Positions 62,701 to 64,000 of a DNA stretch of 64,000 nt are shown here, piece after piece. The stretch spans positions 112,652,219-112,716,218 of the forward strand of contig CM056577.1 of assembly GCA_029721435.1 (NCBI GenBank), given 5' to 3'. This stretch comes from Gymnothorax reevesii. Lineage: Eukaryota > Chordata > Actinopteri > Anguilliformes > Muraenidae. Position numbers and translations under genes: made by a program. The notes beneath the pieces are model-generated. The model saw only the letters and a list, made by a program, of their open reading frames with translations. It did no database searches and had not been told where the DNA came from. The first letter of the stretch is position 1; each line of letters begins with the position of its first letter.

Positions 62701-62702
62701 AT
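16715..62702 (-). CDS. Unrecognised gene built of phase 1-1 small exons
   Basis: This entry spans the whole proposed gene; its exons are listed separately. There are 26 internal exons between 56080 and 16715, plus a candidate first exon at 62663-62702. Internal exon lengths are 18, 33, 36, 39, 45, 48, 54, 57, 63 and 66 nt, all multiples of three, and all begin with two bases and end with one base of a split codon. They encode 382 residues with no Cys or Trp, about 7% His, few Lys, and much Ser, Thr, Gly, Asp and Pro. The N-terminal part is acidic (EELSEEED). No domain is recognised, and a disordered protein is likely. If the first exon is right there is no signal peptide. If it is wrong, [11 protein letters not shown] in the second exon could end a signal peptide. 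Introns hold most of the transposons in the window. Confidence 0.72.
17569..17604 (-). CDS. Small exon, codes [11 protein letters not shown]
   Basis: The acceptor follows a strong T-rich tract (TTTTTTTTCTTGACCACAG) and the donor is GTAAGT. It is 36 nt, phase 1-1. It ends in A rather than G, so its junction codon with the next exon is Ser. Confidence 0.7.
   Translation of the reverse strand, partial: SQLIHKEFMKV
17707..18290. mobile_element. Internally deleted Tc1-like element
   Basis: The left end is CAGTACCAGTCAAAAATTTGG and the right end, reversed, is CCAGTCAAAAGTCTGGACAC. Both belong to a common fish Tc1 terminal family. The interior holds an AT run followed by a T run (about 17857-17900) and no transposase frame. 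A 22-bp unit (TGTGACATCAGCAAAGTG plus spacer) is tandemly doubled near 18228-18271, next to the right end. Confidence 0.7.
18343..18387 (-). CDS. Small exon, codes [14 protein letters not shown]
   Basis: The acceptor is TGAAGTTACAG and the donor GG|GTAAGT. It is 45 nt, phase 1-1, and ends in a DMG-type junction like the exon at 51128. It lies only about 50 bases from a Tc1 end. Confidence 0.72.
19284..20075 (-). pseudogene. Tc1-like transposase remnant, C-terminal part
   Basis: Read on the minus strand from 20068, the frame gives [20 protein letters not shown], then a degraded copy of the MVWGCxSxxGxGxLH motif ([16 protein letters not shown]). Lower down it gives the WPVCS-xDLSP-like and [10 protein letters not shown] regions. 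The terminal sequence at 19284-19440 matches, inverted, the end at 22263-22488. The copy has many stops and its 5' half is displaced by other sequence at 20078. Confidence 0.7.
20405..20584 (-). pseudogene. RecQ-like helicase fragment, N-terminal
   Basis: A 59-codon frame begins [20 protein letters not shown] and contains [17 protein letters not shown]. The latter aligns by eye with helicase motif I (Walker A) of RecQ-like SF2 helicases, normally xVLPTGxGKS. Here both motif glycines are replaced (by Asp and Glu) and a stop follows soon after, so ATP binding would be lost. The surrounding sequence, bordered near 20078 by GGGCCTAGCCTGCAAACAGG, appears inserted in the Tc1 remnant. The fragment is probably part of a mobile or multicopy helicase unit. 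Family placement is by motif only. Confidence 0.5.
21304..21437. mobile_element. Short palindromic MITE
   Basis: The ends CAGGGGCACGTTTCCC and, reversed, CTAGGGTTCGTTTCCC form imperfect inverted repeats over a 134-bp element with a largely palindromic interior (GTTAGCAACTTACGTAG). Target duplication is not clear. Confidence 0.55.
21839..21942. repeat. Dispersed repeat, copy 2 (inverted)
   Basis: GATTGATAAATGCCAATTC and GTACGCACATTTGATAAATG match the 8741-8895 repeat in reverse orientation. Confidence 0.5.
22100..22488 (-). mobile_element. Opposite end of the split Tc1-like element
   Basis: GATTCCTGCTCTATAGGATG and the terminal AT-rich block ending in CACAGCATCCCAACTTTTTT match this Tc1 family. 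With the end at 19284 it brackets about 3.2 kb, twice the usual length, which fits later insertions between 20078 and 22100. Confidence 0.5.
23953..24520 (+). mobile_element. LTR-like segment, copy 2
   Basis: It starts TGTCATGGTTTGC and carries TTTTTTACCCAACTGGCCG, a TATTTAAGCCGG box, CCACGCCTCCTTTGCTGGAG and a long T/C-rich part, parallel to 15287-15793. No coding part or clear target duplication is visible. Confidence 0.4.
24798..25543. mobile_element. Internally deleted Tc1-like element
   Basis: The left end TATACTCAGCGCCATTAAAA and the reversed right end TATGCTTAGCGCCATTAAAA are the same family as the element starting at 880. The right arm (25190-25543) matches 880-1195 over some 330 bp. 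The interior has been replaced by a second element. Confidence 0.7.
24904..25216. mobile_element. MITE nested in the deleted Tc1 element
   Basis: The ends TGGAAGCAAATC form a perfect 12-bp inverted repeat flanked by TA on both sides. Related AT-rich inner arms (CCTTTCTGCTAATGCATTTT and its inverse) extend the symmetry. It is 313 bp and non-coding. Confidence 0.65.
26885..26929 (-). CDS. Small exon, codes [14 protein letters not shown]
   Basis: The acceptor is GTCAGTTTTAACAG and the donor CTGG|GTAAGG. It is 45 nt, phase 1-1. A second AG six bases inside would give a 39-nt version, also in phase. Confidence 0.65.
27249..27472. mobile_element. 224-bp foldback MITE
   Basis: CAGTGGCCGACAGGGGCAAA and, reversed, CGGTGGCCAACTGGGGCAAA start inverted arms of about 80 bp that include GCGCTGCAA and GGCCCAAAAC. 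TA flanks both ends. Confidence 0.75.
27473..29020. other. No confident gene
   Basis: A minus-strand frame of 154 codons (28226-28690) is open but resembles nothing I know and has no supporting splice pattern in the phase used by the small-exon gene. Confidence 0.4.
29021..29059 (-). CDS. Small exon, codes [12 protein letters not shown]
   Basis: The acceptor is GGTTTGCCAACAG and the donor ACAG|GTAAG. It is 39 nt, phase 1-1. An alternative upstream acceptor (TTTGTGCAG) keeps the frame but makes it 76 nt and would not be phase-symmetric. Confidence 0.65.
29164..29211 (-). CDS. Small exon, codes [15 protein letters not shown]
   Basis: The acceptor is CTGTGTTTCAG and the donor CAG|GTATTT. It is 48 nt, phase 1-1. 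Its HQT-G end resembles that of the exon at 47745, suggesting exon duplication. Confidence 0.7.
30101..30142 (-). pseudogene. Decayed small exon
   Basis: It has a good donor (AATG|GTAAGC) and an open phase 1 frame, [13 protein letters not shown], of the right composition. No AG lies where a phase 1 entry would need it; the sequence there is TTTCGGGGGG. The only close AG gives a 23-nt exon that would break frame. It looks like an exon that lost its acceptor. Confidence 0.4.
30381..30437 (-). CDS. Small exon, codes [18 protein letters not shown]
   Basis: It has an excellent acceptor (TTTTTTATTTCCCCCCAG) and donor (CGG|GTAAGTG). It is 57 nt, phase 1-1; the other two frames stop at once. This is one of the clearest exons. 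Confidence 0.8.
31131..32440 (+). pseudogene. Tc1-family transposase, disrupted
   Basis: The frame starts near MARDSPT and runs through a helix-turn-helix region ([16 protein letters not shown]) with three stop codons. Catalytic Asp lies in WSDKSKFD, the second in QQDNAKPH and Glu in SPDLSPIEN, with 34 residues between the last two. The gene is cut between VKVLEQ and HMLPS by the hAT MITE. Stops and the insertion make it inactive. Confidence 0.88.
31777..32083. mobile_element. hAT-type MITE with perfect target duplication
   Basis: The ends CAGAGGTGGGCAGCGAGGGC and, reversed, CAGGGGTGGGCAATCACGGT carry the CAG start typical of hAT elements. The 8-bp duplication TTTTAGAG is perfect (31769-31776 and 32084-32091). 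It is 307 bp and non-coding. Confidence 0.92.
32713..32757 (-). CDS. Small exon, codes [14 protein letters not shown]
   Basis: The acceptor is GTCTACATTAG and the donor ACAC|GTGAGT. It is 45 nt, phase 1-1, ending in C so the split codon with the next exon is His. Confidence 0.7.
32951..33004 (-). CDS. Small exon, codes [17 protein letters not shown]
   Basis: The acceptor is CTCTGTGCTGGCAG and the donor CCAG|GTGAGG. It is 54 nt, phase 1-1. Gly- and Asp-rich. Confidence 0.75.
33010..34861. other. Intron, nothing recognised
   Basis: I find no convincing exon, transposase or terminal repeat here. Confidence 0.4.
34870..35449. mobile_element. 580-bp hAT-type MITE
   Basis: The ends start CAGTGGTTCTCAAATTCGG and form about 50 bp of near-perfect inverted repeat (through CTGGCGCCCCCCTGTGTATG). 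AGTTAGGG is duplicated exactly at 34862-34869 and 35450-35457. Confidence 0.92.
35920..36279. mobile_element. 360-bp hAT-like MITE
   Basis: GGAAACACTTTACAATCAGG and, reversed, GGTAACACTTTACAACAAGG start inverted arms containing ACAACAATTAACATTA. AATTTATC is duplicated exactly on both sides (35912-35919 and 36280-36287). Confidence 0.9.
37360..37605 (-). mobile_element. Retroposon 3' fragment
   Basis: Read on the minus strand it shows GAGGATGGGCTCCCCC, CCTGAGATTTCTTCCCAC and GAGTTTTTTCTCACCAC, then a tail with AAATCAAATCAATTT. The same block occurs on the plus strand at about 60085-60336. The tail points to LINE-type reverse transcription. Confidence 0.6.
38461..38517 (-). CDS. Small exon, codes [18 protein letters not shown]
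   Basis: The acceptor is CTGTAATTTCAG and the donor CCTG|GTAATA (weaker). It is 57 nt, phase 1-1. Confidence 0.68.
38857..38889 (-). CDS. Small exon, codes [10 protein letters not shown]
   Basis: The acceptor is CATCAATATCACCAG and the donor CGG|GTAAGT. It is 33 nt, phase 1-1. Confidence 0.7.
39920..41319 (+). pseudogene. Tc1-family transposase, disrupted
   Basis: The N-terminal region is decayed. The C-terminal part at 40949-41319 is open and carries QQDNGKPH and [11 protein letters not shown] with the 34-residue DDE spacing, then [20 protein letters not shown]. The 371-bp insertion at 40275 breaks the gene. Confidence 0.82.
40275..40645 (+). mobile_element. Solo-LTR-like insertion
   Basis: It starts TGTGACAGTTG, ends CCTGCTACA, and is flanked by CATG on both sides (40271-40274 and 40646-40649). 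TG...CA ends with a 4-bp duplication suit a solo LTR. Comparison with copy 1 of the host Tc1 shows a clean insertion point. It contains a 94-bp direct repeat (40275-40368 and 40479-40572) and a segment GCATTTGACT...GGTTCAAGTCCC resembling part of a tRNA-Cys. Confidence 0.65.
42872..42907 (-). CDS. Small exon, codes [11 protein letters not shown]
   Basis: It has a strong acceptor (CTTTCTAGGTCTTGCAG) and the donor CAG|GTATTC. It is 36 nt, phase 1-1. Confidence 0.68.
43039..43083 (-). CDS. Small exon, codes [14 protein letters not shown]
   Basis: The acceptor is CAATACATCACAG and the donor CTGG|GTAAGT. It is 45 nt, phase 1-1. Its ADLL-G end resembles THLL-G of the exon at 44076. Confidence 0.75.
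44076..44114 (-). CDS. Small exon, codes [12 protein letters not shown]
   Basis: The acceptor is CTGTATTGGCACAG and the donor CG|GTAGGT. It is 39 nt, phase 1-1. Confidence 0.68.
44292..44339 (-). CDS. Small exon, codes [15 protein letters not shown]
   Basis: The acceptor is GTGTGGTTCCCTCAG and the donor GTGG|GTGAGA. It is 48 nt, phase 1-1. Confidence 0.7.
44672..45065 (+). mobile_element. DNA transposon 5' terminal fragment
   Basis: CAGTGCTGTGAAAAAGTTTTTG and the following AT-rich block match a very common fish Tc1/mariner-type end. It carries no transposase and is cut off where the next Tc1 end starts. Confidence 0.55.
45075..46079 (-). mobile_element. Tc1-like element, 5' truncated
   Basis: The 3' end CGGTATCTCACGTGAGTACA is a known type of Tc1 terminus. 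The coding part runs on the minus strand and breaks off at 46079, where minisatellite-like sequence starts shortly after. Confidence 0.75.
45287..46039 (-). pseudogene. Tc1-family transposase, premature stop
   Basis: On the minus strand: [14 protein letters not shown] (first Asp), [24 protein letters not shown] (second Asp), [12 protein letters not shown] (Glu), then a long intact C-terminus. A TAA interrupts the frame after HPGEED, and the N-terminal DNA-binding part is missing. The spacing between the second Asp and Glu is 36, not 34; a GTGATG-type triplet run adds KVKVMVMV. Confidence 0.85.
46180..46600. repeat. Degenerate minisatellite, about 30-bp unit
   Basis: Units of roughly 29-30 bp begin CCAGTCCAGGT and contain CCCGCCACC or related endings. 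About eleven diverged units follow one another. It is GC-rich against an AT-rich background and has no gene meaning that I can see. Confidence 0.7.
46601..46840. repeat. Second degenerate minisatellite
   Basis: Units of about 40-55 bp share GTTCCAGGCTCCAGC and CCCAGTGG-like motifs. It directly follows the 30-bp array. Confidence 0.5.
47745..47807 (-). CDS. Small exon, codes [20 protein letters not shown]
   Basis: The acceptor is CTGGATTAGTCTCAG and the donor ACAG|GTATGA. It is 63 nt, phase 1-1. A 12-nt candidate exon (NVT) lies just upstream at 47941-47952. Confidence 0.72.
48731..48775 (-). CDS. Small exon, codes [14 protein letters not shown]
   Basis: The acceptor is CCTGTTCGCAG and the donor CAAG|GTAATT. 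It is 45 nt, phase 1-1. Confidence 0.68.
48933..48950 (-). CDS. Very small exon, codes SSTDA
   Basis: The acceptor is CTATAGTGCCCACAG and the donor CTG|GTACGG. It is 18 nt, phase 1-1. If the next donor (CCAG|GTGAAT at 48888) is used, the exon becomes 63 nt and stays in phase, but adds residues including Cys that are out of character. Confidence 0.5.
49097..49141 (-). CDS. Small exon, codes [14 protein letters not shown]
   Basis: The acceptor is ATTTGATGTGCAG and the donor CATG|GTAAGG. It is 45 nt, phase 1-1. Confidence 0.75.
49300..49515. mobile_element. Retroposon-like dispersed repeat
   Basis: TTTTATATAGCACTTTTCTGG, CACTCAAAGATGCTTCAC and CTGCCCTGGGGCAGACTGAAG form a block I know from fish SINE/LINE-derived repeats. 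An AATA-rich stretch on the left may be its tail, which would place it on the minus strand. Confidence 0.45.
49631..49669 (-). CDS. Small exon, codes [12 protein letters not shown]
   Basis: It has a strong acceptor (CAGTTTCTGTTTTCTAG) and the donor CAGG|GTAATA. It is 39 nt, phase 1-1, the most Ser/Thr-rich exon. Confidence 0.72.
49761..49805 (-). CDS. Small exon, codes [14 protein letters not shown]
   Basis: The acceptor is TTTCTTTCTTTATAG and the donor GCT|GTAAGT. It is 45 nt, phase 1-1. It ends in T, so the split codon with the next exon is Ser. Confidence 0.75.
50026..50073 (-). CDS. Small exon, codes [15 protein letters not shown]
   Basis: The acceptor is AGTTTTTTTCTAG and the donor AATG|GTAAGG. 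It is 48 nt, phase 1-1. It contains the only NxS sequon I noticed (NSS). Confidence 0.78.
50399..50431 (-). CDS. Small exon, codes [10 protein letters not shown]
   Basis: The acceptor is GAAAGTACTTGGAG (weak pyrimidine tract close by) and the donor ACTG|GTAAGA. It is 33 nt, phase 1-1. Confidence 0.65.
51128..51163 (-). CDS. Small exon, codes [11 protein letters not shown]
   Basis: The acceptor is TTTCCTTTTCTTTTCAG and the donor ATGG|GTGAGA. It is 36 nt, phase 1-1. Acidic. Confidence 0.78.
51164..53419. other. Intron with an unexplained plus-strand ORF
   Basis: Apart from TAGCTAGC-type short repeats near 52255-52275, I recognise nothing. A 201-codon plus-strand frame (52304-52909) has no family resemblance that I can see. 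Confidence 0.4.
53420..53485 (-). CDS. Acidic small exon ([18 protein letters not shown])
   Basis: The acceptor is TTTATTTTCAG and the donor GATG|GTAGGA. At 66 nt it is the longest exon of the set, phase 1-1. Nearly half its residues are Glu or Asp. Confidence 0.78.
53591..53774. repeat. Two tandem 92-bp units
   Basis: GTGAACCTCTTGCTTTATC starts each unit (53591 and 53683). The units differ at only a few bases. They are open in different minus-strand frames, so they are probably not coding. Confidence 0.85.
54420..55973 (+). mobile_element. Tc1-like element with long diverged ends
   Basis: The left end (GGAAATAACTATTGAATGCA) and right end (CATTACTTATTTATCCCACTG) are imperfect inverted repeats extending inward about 200 bp. 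A second copy of the terminal block lies at 58374. The length is about 1.55 kb. Confidence 0.75.
54782..55605 (+). pseudogene. Tc1-family transposase, multiple stops
   Basis: [20 protein letters not shown] starts the helix-turn-helix region. Then come [48 protein letters not shown] (first Asp) and a degraded QQDxDPKHTA (here [10 protein letters not shown]) with [16 protein letters not shown]. Stops and shifts occur after CHI near 55291 and again at the QISI stretch. Confidence 0.8.
56036..56080 (-). CDS. Small exon, codes [14 protein letters not shown]
   Basis: The acceptor is AATATTTTCAG and the donor GAAG|GTATGA. It is 45 nt, phase 1-1. It is hydrophobic in its first half and could be the end of a signal peptide or simply part of a disordered protein. 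Confidence 0.68.
56585..56609. repeat. TAA microsatellite
   Basis: About eight ATA/TAA triplets in a row. Confidence 0.9.
58374..58543 (+). mobile_element. Solo terminal fragment of the 54420 Tc1 family
   Basis: It starts CAGTGGGAAAATAAGTACTG and follows the 54420-54590 end base for base with moderate divergence (CATCAACATTTCTCTCAGTG, AATCCACACATACAAAGAAA). The rest of the element is absent. Confidence 0.75.
58991..60850. repeat. 145-bp satellite, about eight units
   Basis: Units start at about 58991, 59137, 59282, 59427, 59572, 60472, 60617 and 60762, beginning AAGTTTTTTGTAAGTTCCC. Each unit carries AGAATGTTCTAGGATAACATT and CATTCGAGAAATGTTG. A retroposon splits the fifth unit. Unit-to-unit divergence is low inside the array and higher at the left edge. 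Confidence 0.92.
59588..60336 (+). mobile_element. Retroposon inserted in the satellite
   Basis: TAAGTT is duplicated on both sides (59582-59587 and 60337-60342). The right end is GCGCTATACAAAATAAATTG followed by TTGAA repeats, a 3' tail typical of fish LINE/SINE elements. The block at 60085-60225 recurs inverted at 37360-37605. A short open frame at 59911 ([12 protein letters not shown]) is probably chance. Confidence 0.75.
60851..62590. other. No gene recognised
   Basis: It is AT-rich, with a TA run at about 61123-61141. I find no convincing exon, end repeat or transposase. Confidence 0.4.
62663..62702 (-). CDS. Candidate first exon, codes [13 protein letters not shown]
   Basis: ATG at 62702 is followed by 13 codons and one extra G before the donor CAG|GTAACG, so it leaves in phase 1, which the exon at 56036 needs. 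An in-frame ATG further upstream (62831) would lengthen it. Linkage to the downstream exons across 6.5 kb is inferred from phase and strand only. Confidence 0.4.
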
Positions 62703-62808
62703 CTCGACGCGAGGTACCGCGACGCATGCGCGAGTTGCAGTATTGACCACTAGAGGCGCTCGTGCGAATAAACACTGTGACCAGACCGGAACAGACAGAC
62801 GGGGTCCG

Positions 62809-63003
62809 ATGATGGAGAGTTTTGAGGACAAGTTGACAGACCTGGTGTGGAACTATCTGTTGTCTGCCCCAAGTGGAGACCACCGGTATCGTGCGTTTTG
62901 CCTGTGTAGTGCTTCGGCAAGTACAGTATACGCATACGCCGGCACAGACGTGACCCGACGCGTACGTCCAATCAAGCAGGCCCTTACCGTCCACAGTGCT
63001 TAA
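62809..63003 (+). pseudogene. Possible MADF-domain start fragment
   Basis: The frame MMESFEDKLTDLVWNY matches by eye the beginning of MADF (Myb/SANT-like) domains in fish, normally followed by PHLY. Here it continues LLSAPSGDHRYR, which does not fit. It is either a truncated transposon-derived MADF gene or a first exon with an unseen donor. Confidence 0.3.
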
Positions 63004-63344
63004 CAGCGCAGTGAGGTAAAGAAGGGAGGGGCTACGGAAGCCCAACAGAACAGTTTTACAAAATAAAAGTAAACAAAGTTAGTACCTTGGCCCTGGTGAT
63101 GTCCTGACAATTTTCAGCATTGACCTGTTATGGTAAGAAATCCAAACAAGAAATTCATCATACAAGCAGATTAAGACATGTTTTGGTCTTAATGGTAAAC
63201 CACAAAATTAAATTAATGTAAATACTAGCCTCAAAAAGATTTAAATGCAATCAATGCAAATACTACCACAACAATTAATAATAATTTTGAACTACTAGGC
63301 TACTGTTACTACTACTATCAATTATTATAGACTATACTGCAAAA

Positions 63345-63370
63345 TACTACTACTACTACTACTACTACTA
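63345..63370. repeat. CT-A microsatellite
   Basis: A run of about nine ACT/CTA triplets. Confidence 0.9.
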
Positions 63371-63520
63371 TTGGTAGTCAACTGGTCTGGTACTACCGCT
63401 ACTAATATTAACAAAAACTATTGCTATCTATTATTATATTATTATTATCACTATTGTTGTTGTATGTACAGACTACAGTCCTAAGAAAACATACTAATCC
63501 AGGATCAATGCATCAATAAC

Positions 63521-63900
63521 ATCCTGACAACATTTTCAAAATGTTGCATTGACAATTCTCATTCCTTTGTTATCATGTCACATTGTAGCAATGTTTTATG
63601 AAAAACTTTTCATGATCTGAGGCATCGATGACATCCTGACAAAATTTTCAAAATGTTGCTTCGAGATTGTTCATGATAACTGTTTCTTTTCATGTAACCT
63701 TGTAGCCGGGCCGGAGTGGGACTCATTTTCAGCCCTGGAGTTTCATTTCATGTCTCAGACTAACAGTGTTTTGCAACCAGGTGCCGTTAGTTTTGTTTAA
63801 CGGGGGGGGGGGGGGGGGGGGTTGGGGGGGGGGGGGGTCATGTGATTTTCTTCCTTGGTTATCATGTAACATTGTGGGAATGTTTTATAGAAGACCATTC
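63521..63900. repeat. 112-bp diverged tandem repeat
   Basis: ATCCTGACAACATTTTCAAAA (63521) recurs at 63633. GTTATCATGTCACATTGTAG (63568) recurs near 63859 beyond an inserted stretch with a G run. Confidence 0.7.
63802..63837. repeat. G homopolymer tract
   Basis: Twenty G, two T, then fourteen G. It could form a quadruplex. Length in the real genome is uncertain because such runs assemble poorly. Confidence 0.9.
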
Positions 63901-64000
63901 TATCATATGTTACCAGATGGAGGAGGACCTCTGCTAGGATGAATACCATAGTGTTGAGGATCTCTGATCGTTTGAGGCTACCCAGCCCAACATGGAGGAT

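Larger units (their letters stand above)
62600..63010. promoter_or_regulatory. CpG-rich promoter-like region
   Basis: CpG density rises sharply against an AT-rich background (CGACGCGAGGTACCGCGACG). An NRF1-like palindrome, CGCATGCGCG, lies at 62723-62732. Coding starts diverge from it on both strands (62702 minus, 62809 plus). Promoter role is inferred from composition. Confidence 0.5.

Overview
The window looks like a piece of a ray-finned fish (teleost) nuclear genome. It is AT-rich and non-coding for most of its length. It is crowded with Tc1/mariner-type DNA transposons of several families, hAT-like and TTAA-type miniature elements, a LINE ORF1 remnant, LTR-like pieces, retroposon tails ending in TTGAA repeats, microsatellites and a 145-bp satellite. 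There are no operons, no prokaryotic genes and no CRISPR array. The species cannot be named from the sequence alone.

The most notable content is a host gene on the minus strand that ORF calling misses because every exon is tiny. Reading from about 56.1 kb down to 16.7 kb, I find 26 short exons (18-66 nt). Each has a usable AG acceptor and GT donor, a length divisible by three, an open frame, and intron phase 1 at both ends. Together they encode 382 residues with no Cys and no Trp, rich in Ser, Thr, Gly, Pro, Asp and His, with an acidic stretch near the start. Almost every exon ends in a G that makes a Gly, Asp, Glu, Ala or Val codon with the next exon. A candidate first exon (13 codons, phase 1 out) lies in a CpG-rich promoter-like region at 62.6-63.0 kb. 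A candidate last exon with a strong polypyrimidine acceptor lies at 8.08 kb. I do not recognise the protein. It looks disordered, and any exon could be skipped without losing frame.

Layout: 0.9-1.9 kb, a Tc1 transposase remnant interrupted by a MITE. 4.4-5.3 kb, an old DNA transposon. 6.4-7.0 kb, a foldback TTAA element. 9-11 kb, a MITE and a 186-bp duplication. 11.6-12.5 kb, a LINE ORF1 remnant. 12.7-14.2 kb, an almost intact Tc1 element whose transposase is broken by one missing base. 15-25.5 kb, Tc1 ends, LTR-like pieces and a RecQ-like helicase fragment. 26.9-33 kb, exons around a Tc1 that carries a hAT MITE. 34.8-36.3 kb, two MITEs with perfect 8-bp target duplications. 39.6-41.5 kb, a second copy of the same Tc1 family, carrying an LTR-like insertion. 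42.8-51.2 kb, the densest exon cluster, with a reverse Tc1 and minisatellites between. 53.4-56.1 kb, the first internal exons with another Tc1. 59-60.9 kb, the 145-bp satellite split by a retroposon. 62.6-63 kb, the CpG-rich region.

The transposons sit in the introns or flanks of the small-exon gene; I saw none inside an accepted exon. Exon calls rest on splice-site pattern and phase consistency, not on transcripts.
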